DNA from: Geodermatophilus ruber
GTDB lineage: Bacteria; Actinomycetota; Actinomycetes; Mycobacteriales; Geodermatophilaceae
Direction of reading: 5' to 3'
Assembly: GCF_900114385.1 (NCBI RefSeq)
Contig: NZ_FOSW01000012.1
Span: 62,001 to 126,000, forward strand
Length of the DNA stretch: 64,000 nucleotides
The notes under the pieces were generated by a model. It saw only the letters and a program-made list of their open reading frames with translations, did no database searches and was not told the origin of the DNA. Positions 49,262 through 62,436 of the stretch are shown here, piece by piece (position 1 is the stretch's first letter; every line of letters begins with the position of its first letter). The translations under genes and the position numbers were made by a program.

Positions 49262-50047
49262 TCACCGGCCGGCGAAGGTCGCCTTCCCCGGACCGCTCTC
49301 CAGGAAGGAGCTCATCCCGGTCTTCTGGTCCTCGGTGTCGAACAGCTCGGCGAACAGCCGGCTCTCCAGGGCCAGCCCCTCGCGCAGCGGCAGGTCCAGC
49401 CCCTCGTCGATCGCCCGCTTGGCGGCGGCCAGCGCCAGCGGCGGGCCGGCGGCGAACTTGCGGGCCATGGCGACCGCGGTGTCGTAGACCTCGTCGTCGG
49501 GGACGACCGCGTCGGCCAGCCCGATCTCCAGCGCCTCCTCGGCGCCGACGTGCCGGCCGGTGAACACCAGGTCCTTGGCCTTGGCCGGGCCGACCAGGCG
49601 GGCCAGCCGCTGGCTACCGCCGGCGCCCGGGATCACGCCGAGCAGGATCTCCGGCTGGCCGACCTTGGCCCCGGCGCCCATGACCCGGAAGTCGGCGCAC
49701 AGCGCGAGCTCGTAGCCGCCGCCGAGGGCGTACCCGGTGATCGCCGCGATGACCGGCTTGGGGATCTCCTGCACCCGCGTGAAGGAGTCGGTGAGCTCGC
49801 GACCCCAGGCCACCATGCTCGCGCCGTCCAGCTGCGCCATCGCCTTGATGTCCGCGCCGGCGGCGAAGACGCGCTCACCGCCGTAGAGCACCACGGCCCG
49901 GACGTCGGACCGCTCGGCGGCCTCCATCGCCGCGGCCCGCACCTCCCGGTGCAGCTGCTCGTTGATCGCGTTCATCTTCGGCCGGTCGAGGCGGATGGTC
50001 CCCACCCCGTCCGCCACCTGCAGGGTCACGAACTCGGGCGCTGCCAT
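49262..50047 (-). CDS. Enoyl-CoA hydratase
   Basis: This 261-residue crotonase has both catalytic glutamates: GGGYELALCAD and GQPEILLGVIPGAGG. The oxyanion-hole segment is FAAGADIKAM. It hydrates trans-2-enoyl-CoA in beta-oxidation or an allied pathway. The ATG at 50047 follows GGAGG. It stands alone between the importer operon and an ABC ATPase, and is much closer to classical hydratases than the gene at 5801. Confidence 0.94.
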   Translation of the reverse strand: MAAPEFVTLQVADGVGTIRLDRPKMNAINEQLHREVRAAAMEAAERSDVRAVVLYGGERVFAAGADIKAMAQLDGASMVAWGRELTDSFTRVQEIPKPVIAAITGYALGGGYELALCADFRVMGAGAKVGQPEILLGVIPGAGGSQRLARLVGPAKAKDLVFTGRHVGAEEALEIGLADAVVPDDEVYDTAVAMARKFAAGPPLALAAAKRAIDEGLDLPLREGLALESRLFAELFDTEDQKTGMSSFLESGPGKATFAGR

Positions 50048-50104
50048 GCGGGGCCTCCATCGAGGGGGGACGACGTCGTCGCCGCACCCTAACCAGGCGG
50101 GCCC

Positions 50105-50905
50105 TCAGGCCACGCGGCGCGCCGTGTACCGGCCGTCGGCGCGCCCCACCTGCAGCGCCAGGCCGAAGGTGTGCGACAGGGCCTGCTCGGTGAGCACCTC
50201 GTCCACCGGGCCGGCGGTCACCACCTCACCCGCGCGCAGCAGCAGCGCGTGGGTGTAGCCGGGCGGGATCTCCTCGACGTGGTGGGTCACCAGCACCTGG
50301 GCGGGGGCGCCACGGTCCCGGGCGAGGTCGGTGAGCCGGCTGACGAGGTCCTCCCGGCCGCCGAGGTCCAGGCCGGCCCCGGGCTCGTCGAGCAGCAGCA
50401 GCTCGGGGTCGGTCATGAGCGCGCGGGCGATCTGCACCCGCTTACGCTCGCCCTCGCTGAGGGTCCCGAACGGGCGGTGGGCCATCGCCGCCACGCCCCA
50501 CTGGTGCAGGAGCCCGGCCGCGCGGGTCAGGTCGTCGACGTCGTAGCGCTCGCGCCAGCGGCCGACCACCGCGTACCCGGCGGACAGGACGACGTCCCCG
50601 GTCCGCTCCGACGCCTCGATGCGCTGGGCCAGGGCGGCGCTGGTCAGCCCGATCCGCGGCCGCAGCTCGAAGACGTCGACCGCCCCGAGGGTCTCCCCGA
50701 GCAGGTGCACCTCCCCGCGGGTGGGGTGCATGTGCGCCGCGGCCAGCTGCAGCAGCGTCGTCTTCCCCGCGCCGTTGGGCCCCAGCACCACCCACCGCTG
50801 GTCGGGCCCGACGGTCCAGTCGATCCCACGCACGAGGTGCGCCTGTCCGCGGACGACGTCCACACCGTGCATCTCGACGACCGGCTCGCTCGACACGGCG
50901 CCCAT
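50105..50905 (-). CDS. Stand-alone ABC ATPase (ModF/YlmA-like)
   Basis: This protein of about 266 residues has Walker A LGPNGAGKTTLLQLAA, signature LSEGERKRVQIARAL, Walker B LLLLDEPGAGLDLGG and VTHHVEEIPPGYTHALLLR. It has no adjacent permease. Related lone ATPases are annotated as molybdenum transport or DNA/ribosome-associated; the role is uncertain. The start is ATG at 50905 (MGAVSSEPVV), with GTG at 50896 as an alternative; neither has a strong ribosome site. Confidence 0.85.
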   Translation of the reverse strand: MGAVSSEPVVEMHGVDVVRGQAHLVRGIDWTVGPDQRWVVLGPNGAGKTTLLQLAAAHMHPTRGEVHLLGETLGAVDVFELRPRIGLTSAALAQRIEASERTGDVVLSAGYAVVGRWRERYDVDDLTRAAGLLHQWGVAAMAHRPFGTLSEGERKRVQIARALMTDPELLLLDEPGAGLDLGGREDLVSRLTDLARDRGAPAQVLVTHHVEEIPPGYTHALLLRAGEVVTAGPVDEVLTEQALSHTFGLALQVGRADGRYTARRVA

Positions 50906-50994
50906 CCAACCAACCAGGGCCGCCGCGTCCGCGGACCGCCCCGCCCACCGGCCGGTCTCCCACCGCATCCGGCGGAAACTGGGACGATCGGGGC

Positions 50995-53133
<2,139 letters not shown>

Positions 53134-53253
53134 GCACGGCAGTCACGCCGAGTAGGCCCCGGAGGGGTCCGCGCAGGCGCGACGAAGCGGCTCAGCTCAG
53201 GTCGGGGACGGCACCTGGCCGCGGTGCGACCCGGAGGATCGCAGTGTCGTAGC

Positions 53254-54237
53254 TCAGTCCTGGGGCTCCTCGAAGGTGATGACCGTCCAGCCGAGCAGCA
53301 GCCGGTCGCCGTCGGAGAGCGGGTGGGCGACGCCCGGCTCGAGCTGGGTCCACTCGGTGGCCTCGGGGCCGGCGACGTGGGTGCCGTTGAGCGAGCCCAG
53401 GTCGACCAGCGCGATCTCGCGGCCGTCGCGCTGGATCGCCGCGTGGGCCGAGGAGAGCACGTTCTGCGTGTCGGCGATGGGGACCGCCCGGGCCGAACCG
53501 CTGGTGACCAGCTCGTGGCCGTCGGGCCGGCGGCCGAGCACGAGGTCCTCGTCGACGGTGATGACCAGCCCGTCATCGAAGCGCAGGATCGGCGCCGCGG
53601 GCGGCTCGGGCTTCCAGAAGGCGGTCGACTCGCCGCTGTCAGGCCCCTGGGCCGGGGCGGCGGTGGCGGCGAAGCCGTCGGAGGCGGCCCCGCCGAACCC
53701 GGCGTCGGAGCCGGCGGTGAACGACGACGCCGCGGCGCTCGCCTGCGGGGCGGCGACCGAGGAGGGGTGCGCGGCGGCAGCCAGCTGCAGCATCGCGCCG
53801 GAGCCGGGGACGGTGCCCTCGACCAGGTCGTAGGCGACGCCCGGGGGCATCGACGGCACCGGCTGGCCGGGACCGACGTAGAGGGTCTGCCCCAGCTGGA
53901 AGCCGCTGGCCAGCGTGCAGTGGTCGGCCGGGGACCCGGACACCGGGACGCCGTCGACCGCCGGCTGGCCCTTGCCGGACCACAGCGCCACCCCGGTGCC
54001 CGTGCCGCCCGCGGTGTCGACGAGGACCAGGGCGAAGGACGCCGAGCCGCCCCCGAGTGCGGTCACCTGGTGCGCGACCGCGGCCAGGACCCGCTCGGCG
54101 CCGGGCCCGGAGACACCCAGGCAGGCGTGGAGGGCGGCGACGAGCGCCGGCGCGCCCGGCGCGTCCACCCACAGCAGACCGCTCCCCCGTCGGGCGACGA
54201 CGGAGTCTCCGGGCAGGACTTCACAGCGGTCGGGCAT
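53254..54237 (-). CDS. FHA-domain protein
   Basis: This 327-residue protein ends in a forkhead-associated domain (about 225-325): LVLGRRPDGHE, SSAHAAI, DLGSLNGTHV and LSDGDRLLLG, the loops that bind phosphothreonine. The first 150 residues form an unrecognised domain starting MPDRCEVLPGDSVVARRG, linked by an Ala/Ser-rich stretch (about 150-215). It is a probable partner of a Ser/Thr kinase not in this window. It lies between convergent glgX and co-directional glgP; a role in glycogen control would be inference. The start is ATG at 54237, seven bases after TAGGCT. Confidence 0.87.
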   Translation of the reverse strand: MPDRCEVLPGDSVVARRGSGLLWVDAPGAPALVAALHACLGVSGPGAERVLAAVAHQVTALGGGSASFALVLVDTAGGTGTGVALWSGKGQPAVDGVPVSGSPADHCTLASGFQLGQTLYVGPGQPVPSMPPGVAYDLVEGTVPGSGAMLQLAAAAHPSSVAAPQASAAASSFTAGSDAGFGGAASDGFAATAAPAQGPDSGESTAFWKPEPPAAPILRFDDGLVITVDEDLVLGRRPDGHELVTSGSARAVPIADTQNVLSSAHAAIQRDGREIALVDLGSLNGTHVAGPEATEWTQLEPGVAHPLSDGDRLLLGWTVITFEEPQD

Positions 54238-54244
54238 GGCTGCC

Positions 54245-54250
54245 AGCCTA
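54245..54250 (-). promoter_or_regulatory. -10 element for FHA gene
   Basis: On the minus strand TAGGCT is followed by seven bases and the ATG at 54237. This supports that start over an in-frame ATG 18 codons upstream. Confidence 0.5.
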
Positions 54251-54355
54251 ATGACCTCAGCCGGGGTCGGCGGAGCCGCGACACCCGCCACGCCGAGGGT
54301 GACGGCACCGCCCGGTACCGGTGCGACCGGCGAGGCGGGTGTGGCCAGGCACGGG

Positions 54356-54371
54356 CCCCGCGGGCGCGGGG
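54356..54371. terminator. Short hairpin at the glgP stop
   Basis: CCCCG, a six-base loop and CGGGG lie immediately past the glgP stop on the minus strand. It is a weak stem with no U-tract. Confidence 0.35.
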
Positions 54372-54372
54372 A

Positions 54373-56922
54373 TCAGGGGTGCGCGACCACGCCCAGCTCG
54401 GCCGGGTCGGCCAGGTGCGCGGAGTGCGGCAGGACCCGCACGGTGTAGCCGAACGCCCCGGTGCGCTCCAGCGGCAGCGTGGCGGTGAACCAGTGCCGGG
54501 TGCCGTCGGTCTGCTCGTGCTGCATCGGCACCGTGGTCACCTCGTGCAGGGCGTCGGTGTCGTCCACCCGGCCGTAGGCGGCCTGCACCTCGACGTCGGA
54601 GGGGGTGAGCCCGGGCAGCTCCACCTCGGCGCGCAGCGCGAGGGTCGAGCCGATCTCCGGGGTGTCGCCGGCGCCGGTCGCCTCCACGTGGGCCACCCGC
54701 ACGTCGCCCCAGTGCTCGAGCAGGTGCGCCCGCCAGCCGGCCTCGGTGCGGGCCGCGCCGTACCCGCTCTGCGCCATCTCCCGGGCGGAGCCGGCCGCGG
54801 GGACGTACAGCTGCCGCACGTAGTCGCGCAGCATCCGGGTGGCCAGCACCTTCGGGCCGGTCTCCCGCAGCGTGTGGCGCACCATCTCGACCCAGCGGGT
54901 GGGGATGCCGTCGCGGTCGGTCTCGTAGAACCGCGGCACCACCTGGGTGCTGAGCAGGTCGTAGATCGCCCGGGCCTCCACCTCGTCACGCCGGTCGGGG
55001 TCGGCGATGCCGTCGGCGGTGGGGATCGCCCAGCCGTTCTGGCCGTCGTACCACTCGTCCCACCAGCCGTCGCGGATGGAGAGGTTCAACCCGCCGTTGA
55101 GCGCCGACTTCATGCCCGAGGTGCCGGAGGCCTCCAGCGGCCGCAGCGGATTGTTCAGCCAGACGTCGCACCCGGACATCAGGTAGCTGGCCATGCCGAT
55201 GTCGTAGCCGGGCAGGAAGGTGATCCGGTGCCGGATCTCCGGGTCGTCGGCGAAGCGCACCATCTCCTGGATGAGCTGCTTGCCGGTGTCGTCGGCGGGG
55301 TGGCTCTTGCCGGCGATGATGATCTGGATGGGCCGCTGGGGGTCCAGCAGGAGCGCCTTGAGCCGCTCCGGGTCGCGCAGCATCAGGGTCAGCCGCTTGT
55401 AGGAGGGCACCCGGCGGGCGAACCCGATGGTCAGCACGTCGGGGTCGAACGCGGTGTCGGTCCAGCCGACCTCGGCCTCGCCGGCCCCGCGGGCCAGCAG
55501 GGTCTCCCGCAGCCGTCGGCGGACCTCCTCGATCAGCCGGGCGCGCAGCCTGCGGCGGGTGCTCCACAGGTCGGCGGCGGGAATCTTGTCCACGCCGTCG
55601 AAGTGCTCCGGGCCGTCGATGACCAGCGGGTCCCCCTCGCTGGAGGTCTGCGCGCCCAGCTCGATCATCTCGCGGGCGGTCCAGGTGGGCGCGTGCACGC
55701 CGTTGGTGATGTACCCGATCGGCACGTCGTCCGGGTCGAACCCGGGCCACAGGTCCTGGAACATGTACCGGCTGACGATGCCGTGCAGCCGGCTGACGCC
55801 GTTGGCGCGCTGGGCCAGCCGCAGGCCCATGTGCGCCATGTTGAACTTCGACGGGTCCTGCTCGGCGCCCAGCGCGATGAGCTGGTCCAGGGGGACGCCG
55901 AAACCGGCGAAGTAGCGCTCGATGAGCGCCCGCGGGAACCGGTCGATGCCGGCCGGCACCGGGGTGTGGGTGGTGAACACCGTGCCGGCGCGCACCGCCT
56001 GCAGCGCCTCGGCGAAGGACAGCCCGTGGGACTCGGTGAGCTCGCGGATCCGCTCGACGCCCTGGAAGCCGGCGTGCCCCTCGTTCGCGTGGAAGACCTC
56101 CGGCTGCGGGGTGCCGGTCGAGGAGCAGTAGGCGCGCAGCGCCCGGACGCCGCCGATGCCCAGCAGCATCTCCTGGCGCAGCCGGTGGTCCTCGTCGCCG
56201 CCGTAGAGCCGGTCGGTGACGCTGCGCTCGGCCGGCGCGTTCTCCTCGATGTCGCTGTCGAGCAGCAGGAGGCACACCCGGCCGACCTGCGCGCGCCACA
56301 CGTGCGCGTGCAGGGTGCGGCCCTCGGGCAGCGGCACGGTGATGACCACGGCCGACCCGTCGGGCTGGCGCAGCAGCTTCACCGGCAGCCCGTGCGGGTC
56401 CAGCGACGGGTAGTGCTCGAGCTGCCAGCCGTCCGGGGAGAGGCTCTGCTCGAAATAACCGGCCCGGTAGAGCAGGCCGACACCGATCAGCGGGACGCCG
56501 AGGTCGGACGCTGCCTTCAGGTGGTCGCCGGCCAGGATGCCGAGACCGCCGGAGTACTGGGGCAGCACCTCGGTGATGCCGAACTCGGCGGAGAAGTAGG
56601 CGATCGTCGCCGGCGCCTCGGCGCCCAGCGACTGGTACCAGTGCGGCGCGGTCAGGTACTCCTGCAGGTCGTCGACGACGTCCTGCATCCGGCGCAGGAA
56701 GCGCCGGTCCTTGGCCAGGGCGGCCAGCCGCTCGGCCGACACCTCCCCGAGCACCTTGACCGGGTCACCACCGCACTTCCGCCACAGCTCGGGGTCGAGG
56801 GCCTCGAAGAGGTCCCGCGTCTCCGGGTGCCAGGACCAGCGGAGGTTCATCACCAGCTGGGACAGCGGCCTCAGCTCCTCGGGGAGCGACGCCCGGACGG
56901 TGAACCGGCGGAGTGCACGCAC
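54373..56922 (-). CDS. glgP: Alpha-glucan phosphorylase
   Basis: This 849-residue PLP enzyme releases glucose-1-phosphate from alpha-glucan ends. It has the N-terminal DUF3417-type region ([20 protein letters not shown]), [32 protein letters not shown], and the PLP-lysine segment [19 protein letters not shown]. This is the alpha-glucan/maltodextrin phosphorylase subfamily of actinobacteria rather than the E. coli type. The start is GTG at 56922, six bases after TAGTCT. It diverges from glgE across 131 bases. Confidence 0.96.
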   Translation of the reverse strand: MRALRRFTVRASLPEELRPLSQLVMNLRWSWHPETRDLFEALDPELWRKCGGDPVKVLGEVSAERLAALAKDRRFLRRMQDVVDDLQEYLTAPHWYQSLGAEAPATIAYFSAEFGITEVLPQYSGGLGILAGDHLKAASDLGVPLIGVGLLYRAGYFEQSLSPDGWQLEHYPSLDPHGLPVKLLRQPDGSAVVITVPLPEGRTLHAHVWRAQVGRVCLLLLDSDIEENAPAERSVTDRLYGGDEDHRLRQEMLLGIGGVRALRAYCSSTGTPQPEVFHANEGHAGFQGVERIRELTESHGLSFAEALQAVRAGTVFTTHTPVPAGIDRFPRALIERYFAGFGVPLDQLIALGAEQDPSKFNMAHMGLRLAQRANGVSRLHGIVSRYMFQDLWPGFDPDDVPIGYITNGVHAPTWTAREMIELGAQTSSEGDPLVIDGPEHFDGVDKIPAADLWSTRRRLRARLIEEVRRRLRETLLARGAGEAEVGWTDTAFDPDVLTIGFARRVPSYKRLTLMLRDPERLKALLLDPQRPIQIIIAGKSHPADDTGKQLIQEMVRFADDPEIRHRITFLPGYDIGMASYLMSGCDVWLNNPLRPLEASGTSGMKSALNGGLNLSIRDGWWDEWYDGQNGWAIPTADGIADPDRRDEVEARAIYDLLSTQVVPRFYETDRDGIPTRWVEMVRHTLRETGPKVLATRMLRDYVRQLYVPAAGSAREMAQSGYGAARTEAGWRAHLLEHWGDVRVAHVEATGAGDTPEIGSTLALRAEVELPGLTPSDVEVQAAYGRVDDTDALHEVTTVPMQHEQTDGTRHWFTATLPLERTGAFGYTVRVLPHSAHLADPAELGVVAHP

Positions 56923-56928
56923 CGCTCG

Positions 56929-56934
56929 AGACTA
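56929..56934 (-). promoter_or_regulatory. -10 element for glgP
   Basis: On the minus strand TAGTCT is followed by six bases and the GTG at 56922. Confidence 0.5.
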
Positions 56935-57040
56935 ACCAGCCGCGGTGCTCCCCACAGGGCGTCGCCGGCGCGCTGCTCGCCGCGCCCCCGCCCCGTCACG
57001 GGAACTCCCTCGCCGACGTGCCCGGATGCCGTGACCTCGA

Positions 57041-57046
57041 TAGCGT
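57041..57046 (+). promoter_or_regulatory. -10 element for glgE
   Basis: TAGCGT is followed by seven bases and the ATG at 57054, with no ribosome site. It probably drives glgE-treS-mak-glgB. Confidence 0.5.
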
Positions 57047-57053
57047 GGCCGGG

Positions 57054-59084
57054 ATGACTGGCCGCGCTGACCTCCGTCTCGGCATCACCGATGTCGCCCC
57101 CGTCGTGTCGTGCGGGTCGTTCTCGGCCCGCGCCGTGGTCGGCGAGCACGTGCCGATCACCGCCACCGTCTTCCGCGAGGGCCATGACGCCGTCGCCGCG
57201 AACGTGGTCTGGACCCCGCCCGGCGGCGGGGGTGCGGCCGCGCTGAACCGGATGACCCGCTTCGGTGACCAGCCCGACCGCTGGCTGACCACGGTCGTCC
57301 CGGACCGGGAGGGCATGTGGACCTTCCGGATCGAGGCGTGGAGCGACCCGCTGGCCACCTGGCGGCACGCCGTCGAGGTGAAGATCGAGGCCGGCCAGGG
57401 CCCCGAGGACCTCGCCAACGACCTCGAGGAGGGCGCCCGGCTGCTCGACCGGGTCGCCGCCGAGGCCGACGACGAGTGGCGCGGGCGGGTCGCCGACGCG
57501 GCCGCCGCGCTGCGCGACGAGTCCCAGGAGCTGACCGTCCGGGTCGCCCCGGCGCTGGCCACCGGGCTGCAGCGGTACCTGCACGAGCACCCGGTGCGCG
57601 AGCTGATCACCGCCACCCCCGACCACGAGGTGTGGGTCGACCGCCCGCGGGCGCTGTTCGGCTCCTGGTACGAGTTCTTCCCTCGCTCGGAGGGGCCCGT
57701 CGTCGCCGGGCAGCCGGTGCACGGCACCTTCGTCACCGCCGCCGACCGGCTGCCGGCGATCGCGGACATGGGCTTCGACGTGGTCTACCTGCCGCCGATC
57801 CACCCGATCGGCAAGGTCAACCGCAAGGGCCCGAACACCGTGCAGTTCCCGGGCGGCAACCCCAACGAGCTGGGGGCCGACGACGTCGGCTCGCCCTGGG
57901 CGATCGGCAGCGACGAGGGCGGGCACGACGCCGTCCACCCGCAGCTGGGCACCCTCCAGGACTTCCAGGACTTCGTCTGGCGCGCGGGCGAGCTCGGCCT
58001 CGAGGTCGCCCTCGACCTGGCGCTGCAGGCCGCGCCGGACCACCCGTGGGTCAAGGAGCACCCCGAGTGGTTCACCGCCAAGCCCGACGGCACGATCGCC
58101 TACGCGGAGAACCCGCCGAAGAAGTACCAGGACATCTACCCGGTCAACTTCGACAACGACCCCGAGGGCATCTACGCCGAGGTGCTGCGGGTGGTGCGGC
58201 ACTGGATGAACGCCGGGGTGCGGATCTTCCGCGTCGACAACCCGCACACCAAGCCGCTGAACTTCTGGCACTGGCTGATCTGGGAGGTCAAGAAGACCGA
58301 CCCCGACGTGCTCTTCCTGGCCGAGGCGTTCACCCGGCCGGCGATGATGCACCAGCTGGCCAAGCTGGGCTTCACGCAGTCCTACACGTACTTCACCTGG
58401 CGCACCGAGCGCACCGAGCTCGAGGTCTACGGCCGCGAGCTGGCCGCCAACAGCCACTACATGCGGCCCAACTTCTTCGTGAACACCCCGGACATCCTGC
58501 ACGAGTCGCTGCAGTACGGCGGCCCGCCGATGTTCAAGATCCGCGCCGTGCTGGCGTCGATGATGAGCCCTACGTGGGGCGTGTACTCCGGTTACGAGCT
58601 GTTCGAGCACGTCGCCGTGCGGCCGGGCAGCGAGGAGTACCTCGACAGCGAGAAGTACCAGCTGCGCCCGCGCGACTGGGCGGGCGCCGAGGCCTCCGGG
58701 CGCAGCCTGGCGCCCTACCTGCGCCGGCTCAACGAGATCCGCCGCGCCCACCCGGCCCTGCAGCAGCTGCGCACGCTGCGGTTCCACCACGTCGACAACC
58801 CGAACCTGATCTGCTTCACGAAGACCGACCCGGGGTCGGCCGACGCCGTCCTCGTGGTGGTCAGCCTGGACAGCCGGCACGCCCAGATCGGGACGACCGC
58901 GCTGGACCTGCCCACGCTCGGCCTGGACTGGCACGAACGGTTTACCGTCGTCGATGAGCTGACCGGAGCCAGGTACGACTGGGGCCAGTTCAACTACGTC
59001 GAGCTCGATCCCTACCGGGAGCCGGCGCACATCTTCTCGATCACCTTCCACCGGCCGGTGCAGCCGCCACCGCCGGTCGACTGA
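57054..59084 (+). CDS. glgE: Alpha-1,4-glucan:maltose-1-phosphate maltosyltransferase
   Basis: This 676-residue GH13_3 enzyme extends alpha-glucan with maltose from maltose-1-phosphate. Its N-terminal DUF3416 domain precedes a barrel containing [16 protein letters not shown], the nucleophile Asp in [17 protein letters not shown], the acid Glu in [12 protein letters not shown] and the third acid in VNTPDILHE. The ATG at 57054 is supported by the leaderless -10 box; a longer frame would overlap the glgP promoter. It heads the GlgE pathway genes, and a family A repeat follows the stop. Confidence 0.96.
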   Translation: MTGRADLRLGITDVAPVVSCGSFSARAVVGEHVPITATVFREGHDAVAANVVWTPPGGGGAAALNRMTRFGDQPDRWLTTVVPDREGMWTFRIEAWSDPLATWRHAVEVKIEAGQGPEDLANDLEEGARLLDRVAAEADDEWRGRVADAAAALRDESQELTVRVAPALATGLQRYLHEHPVRELITATPDHEVWVDRPRALFGSWYEFFPRSEGPVVAGQPVHGTFVTAADRLPAIADMGFDVVYLPPIHPIGKVNRKGPNTVQFPGGNPNELGADDVGSPWAIGSDEGGHDAVHPQLGTLQDFQDFVWRAGELGLEVALDLALQAAPDHPWVKEHPEWFTAKPDGTIAYAENPPKKYQDIYPVNFDNDPEGIYAEVLRVVRHWMNAGVRIFRVDNPHTKPLNFWHWLIWEVKKTDPDVLFLAEAFTRPAMMHQLAKLGFTQSYTYFTWRTERTELEVYGRELAANSHYMRPNFFVNTPDILHESLQYGGPPMFKIRAVLASMMSPTWGVYSGYELFEHVAVRPGSEEYLDSEKYQLRPRDWAGAEASGRSLAPYLRRLNEIRRAHPALQQLRTLRFHHVDNPNLICFTKTDPGSADAVLVVVSLDSRHAQIGTTALDLPTLGLDWHERFTVVDELTGARYDWGQFNYVELDPYREPAHIFSITFHRPVQPPPPVD

Positions 59085-59144
59085 GAAAGGACCCGCGTGC
59101 CCCCCACCGTTCGCACGCTCGCGACGGGCCCCTGCACGCGGGCC
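59085..59144 (+). repeat. Family A stem-loop repeat, copy 4 (between glgE and treS)
   Basis: Directly after the glgE stop: GAAAGGACCCGCGTGC, middle GTTCGCACGCTCGCGACGGG, then GCACGCGGGCC. Compared with the other copies the stem has changed from CCCCGTCC to CCCGCGTGC on one side and correspondingly on the other, so pairing is kept. Confidence 0.78.
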
Positions 59145-59191
59145 ACCAACCCCACCCCGCTCCCCTGCAGAACCGAGGGCGATCCCCCGCG

Positions 59192-61066
59192 ATGACCGTT
59201 CCCCTCCCCGGCCTTCCCGCCGGAGACTCCGAGCCGACCCCGAGGTCCGCGCTGCCCGCTCCGGGCACCGACCCGGAGTGGTACAAGCGCGCCGTCTTCT
59301 ACGAGGTCCTCGTGCGCGGCTTCGCCGACAGCAACGCCGACGGCGTCGGCGATCTCCGCGGCATGATCGACAAGCTCGACTACCTGCAGTGGCTGGGCGT
59401 CGACTGCCTGTGGCTGCCGCCGTTCTTCGCCTCCCCGCTGCGCGACGGCGGCTACGACGTCAGCGACTACACCGCCGTGCTGCCGGAGTTCGGCGACATC
59501 GAGGACTTCAAGGACTTCCTGAACGCCGCCCACGCGCGTGGCATGCGCGTCATCATCGACTTCGTCATGAACCACACCTCGGACCAGCACCCCTGGTTCC
59601 AGGCCAGCCGCAGCGACCCCGAGGGCCCCTACGGCGACTTCTACGTGTGGGCCGACGACGACACCGGCTACCCCGACGCCCGGATCATCTTCGTCGACAC
59701 CGAGAGCTCGAACTGGACCTTCGACCCGGTCCGCAAGCAGTACTTCTGGCACCGCTTCTTCTCGCACCAGCCCGATCTCAACTTCGAGAACCCGCGGGTG
59801 CAGGAGGCGATCATCGAGGCCCTGCGGTTCTGGCTCGACCTCGGCATCGACGGCTTCCGGCTCGACGCCGTCCCCTACCTGTTCGAGGAGGAAGGGACCA
59901 ACTGCGAGAACCTGCCGCGGACCCACGAGTTCCTCAAGCAGGTCCGCAAGGTCGTCGAGGCCGACTATCCCGACCGGGTGCTGCTGTGCGAGGCCAACCA
60001 GTGGCCGGCCGACGTCGTCGAATACTTCGGCGAGAACGGCGACGAGTGCCAGATGGCCTTCCACTTCCCGGTGATGCCACGCCTGTTCATGGGCGTGCGC
60101 CGGGAGCAGCGCTTCCCGATCTCGGAGATCATGGCCCAGACGCCGGACATCCCGGACAACTGCCAGTGGGGCATCTTCCTGCGCAACCACGACGAGCTGA
60201 CCCTCGAGATGGTCACCGACGAGGAGCGCGACTACATGTGGGCGGAGTACGCCAAGGACCCGCGGATGAAGGCCAACATCGGCATCCGCCGCCGGCTGGC
60301 ACCGCTGCTGGACAACGACATGGACACCCTGGAGCTGTTCAACGCGCTGCTGCTGTCGCTGCCGGGCTCGCCGGTCCTCTACTACGGCGACGAGATCGCC
60401 ATGGGTGACAACATCTGGCTCGGTGACCGCGACGGCGTCCGCACCCCCATGCAGTGGACGCCGGACCGCAACGGCGGCTTCTCCACGGCCGACCCCCAGC
60501 GGATGTACCTGCCGCTGAACCAGGACCCGGTCTACGGCTACCAGACCACCAACGTCGAGGCGCAGCTGCGCAACACCAACTCGATGCTGCACTGGATCCG
60601 GCAGCTGATCCACGTGCGCAAGGAGCACCCCACCTTCGGACTGGGCAGCTACGAGGAGATCGGCTCGCGCAACCCGACGGTGCTCTCCTTCGTCCGCCGG
60701 TTCGGCGACGACATCGTGCTGTGCGTGAACAACCTGTCCCGCTTCCCGCAGCCGGTGGAGCTCGACCTGCGCCAGTTCGAGGGCTACACCCCCATCGAGC
60801 TCACCGGCCGGGTCGAGTTCCCGCAGATCGGCGTCCTGCCCTACATGCTCACCCTCGCCGGTCACGGCTTCTACTGGTTCGAGCTGTCCAAGCCGTCCGA
60901 GCCGGTGGCCGAGGAGCCCGAGGAGGAGTGGGAGGCCGCCACCCCCAGCGCGGTCGCGGAGTCGCTGCTGGCCGCGGGCGTGGTCAGCTCGGCGGAGGAG
61001 ATCCCCGGCGACAGCGACACCCGGACCGGCGACGACGTCCCACCCAGCAACGGAGGACCCCGATGA
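59192..61066 (+). CDS. treS: Trehalose synthase (maltose-trehalose interconverting)
   Basis: This 624-residue GH13_16 enzyme interconverts trehalose and maltose. It has [37 protein letters not shown], the nucleophile Asp in [17 protein letters not shown], the acid Glu in [12 protein letters not shown] and [13 protein letters not shown]. The last 60 or so residues are a Glu/Pro-rich tail. It is followed by maltokinase with a four-base overlap, so maltose is passed to phosphorylation. The ATG at 59192 lies 107 bases after glgE, beyond the family A repeat. Confidence 0.97.
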   Translation: MTVPLPGLPAGDSEPTPRSALPAPGTDPEWYKRAVFYEVLVRGFADSNADGVGDLRGMIDKLDYLQWLGVDCLWLPPFFASPLRDGGYDVSDYTAVLPEFGDIEDFKDFLNAAHARGMRVIIDFVMNHTSDQHPWFQASRSDPEGPYGDFYVWADDDTGYPDARIIFVDTESSNWTFDPVRKQYFWHRFFSHQPDLNFENPRVQEAIIEALRFWLDLGIDGFRLDAVPYLFEEEGTNCENLPRTHEFLKQVRKVVEADYPDRVLLCEANQWPADVVEYFGENGDECQMAFHFPVMPRLFMGVRREQRFPISEIMAQTPDIPDNCQWGIFLRNHDELTLEMVTDEERDYMWAEYAKDPRMKANIGIRRRLAPLLDNDMDTLELFNALLLSLPGSPVLYYGDEIAMGDNIWLGDRDGVRTPMQWTPDRNGGFSTADPQRMYLPLNQDPVYGYQTTNVEAQLRNTNSMLHWIRQLIHVRKEHPTFGLGSYEEIGSRNPTVLSFVRRFGDDIVLCVNNLSRFPQPVELDLRQFEGYTPIELTGRVEFPQIGVLPYMLTLAGHGFYWFELSKPSEPVAEEPEEEWEAATPSAVAESLLAAGVVSSAEEIPGDSDTRTGDDVPPSNGGPR

Positions 61067-62436
61067 GCGCTGCCCTCACCGACCTGCTCCGCGAGTGGAT
61101 GCCGCACCAGCGCTGGTTCGGCGGCAAGGGGCGGGAGTGGGCCGACGTCACCGAGGAGGGCTTCCTGCTCGACCAGGCCCACCCGGTGCTCTCGGTGCAC
61201 CGGGTCCGCGTCACCTACTCCGACGGCGCGAGCGAGACCTACCTGGTGCCACTGTCGTGGCGCGACCACCCCGCCGAGGAGCTCAGCTCGGCGTTCATCG
61301 GGCCGGTGCAGTCGGCGGACCGGGAGACCTACGCCTACGACGCCATGCGGGACCGCGACGCCACCTGTCCGTGGCTGATCCACCTGGTCAACGCCTCCAC
61401 GATCGGGCCGATGCACTTCCACCCGGCCGGGGTGACCTACATCCCCGAGGGGCTGCCCGGCGACATCCTCTCCACCGAACAGAGCAACACCTCGCTGGTC
61501 TACGGCCAGGAGGCGATCTTCAAGCTGTTCCGCCGGCTGGAGCCGGGGCTCAACCCGGACGTGGAGATCCACGACGCGCTGCGCAAGACGGAGAACCCGC
61601 ACATCGCGCCGCTGCTCGGCCACATCGAGATCGACGACCCCGACCCGTCGGTGGAGCCGGCCACCGTCGCGATGCTGCAGACCTTCGTGCCCAACGCCAG
61701 CGACGGGTGGCGGCTGGCCACGGCCAGCGTCCGGGACCTCTACGCGGAGGGCGACCTGCACGCCGACGAGGTGGGCGGGGACTTCGCCGCCGACAGCGAG
61801 CGGCTGGGCGCCGCGACCGCCTCGGTGCACGCCGACATGGCCAAGGTGCTGCCCACCGAGCCGGCCGACCCGGCCTGGTTCGCCGCCCTCGCCGCGCAGA
61901 TGGCCGCCCGGCTGGAGGCGGCGATCGGCGTCGTCGGCCAGCTCGCCGAGTACGCCGAGGGGCTGCGCGCGATCTACGCGGCGGTGGCGGACAGCGCCGA
62001 GGACGTCATCCGCCAGCGGGTGCACGGCGACCTCCATCTCGGGCAGGTGCTGCGCACCGCCACCGGGTGGATCGTCCTGGACTTCGAGGGCGAGCCGGCC
62101 CGCCCGCTGGCCGCCCGCCGCGAGCTCGACAGCCCGATGCGGGACGTCGCCGGCATGCTGCGCAGCTTCGACTACGCCGCACGTCACATGCTCGTCGAGC
62201 AGCCCGAGGACCCCCAGCGTGCATACCGCGCCCAGGAGTGGGCAGAGCGCAACCGCACCGCCTTCTGCGCCGGGTACTCGGCAGCGAGCGGCACGGAGGC
62301 GTGCGGGGACTCACCCCTGCTGCGGGCATTCGAGGCCGACAAGGCGGTCTACGAGTGCGTGTACGAGGCACGCAACCGCCCGCACTGGCTGATCATCCCG
62401 CTGCAGTCGCTCGCCCGGCTCACCGCCGTGGGATGA
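61063..62436 (+). CDS. mak: Maltokinase
   Basis: This 457-residue kinase (also named Pep2) phosphorylates maltose to maltose-1-phosphate, the GlgE substrate. The N-terminal cap reads [15 protein letters not shown], and the kinase core has [13 protein letters not shown] (catalytic loop) and [17 protein letters not shown] (metal-binding Asp). The ATG overlaps the treS stop and its own stop overlaps the next possible start (ATGA), so treS-mak-glgB are coupled. Confidence 0.96.
   Translation: MSAALTDLLREWMPHQRWFGGKGREWADVTEEGFLLDQAHPVLSVHRVRVTYSDGASETYLVPLSWRDHPAEELSSAFIGPVQSADRETYAYDAMRDRDATCPWLIHLVNASTIGPMHFHPAGVTYIPEGLPGDILSTEQSNTSLVYGQEAIFKLFRRLEPGLNPDVEIHDALRKTENPHIAPLLGHIEIDDPDPSVEPATVAMLQTFVPNASDGWRLATASVRDLYAEGDLHADEVGGDFAADSERLGAATASVHADMAKVLPTEPADPAWFAALAAQMAARLEAAIGVVGQLAEYAEGLRAIYAAVADSAEDVIRQRVHGDLHLGQVLRTATGWIVLDFEGEPARPLAARRELDSPMRDVAGMLRSFDYAARHMLVEQPEDPQRAYRAQEWAERNRTAFCAGYSAASGTEACGDSPLLRAFEADKAVYECVYEARNRPHWLIIPLQSLARLTAVG

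Noticed and set aside
53134-53253. Weak dyads between glgX and the FHA gene (GTGA...TCAC and TGCGA...TCGCA)
   Set aside because: Stems of only four to five bases in very GC-rich DNA are expected by chance.
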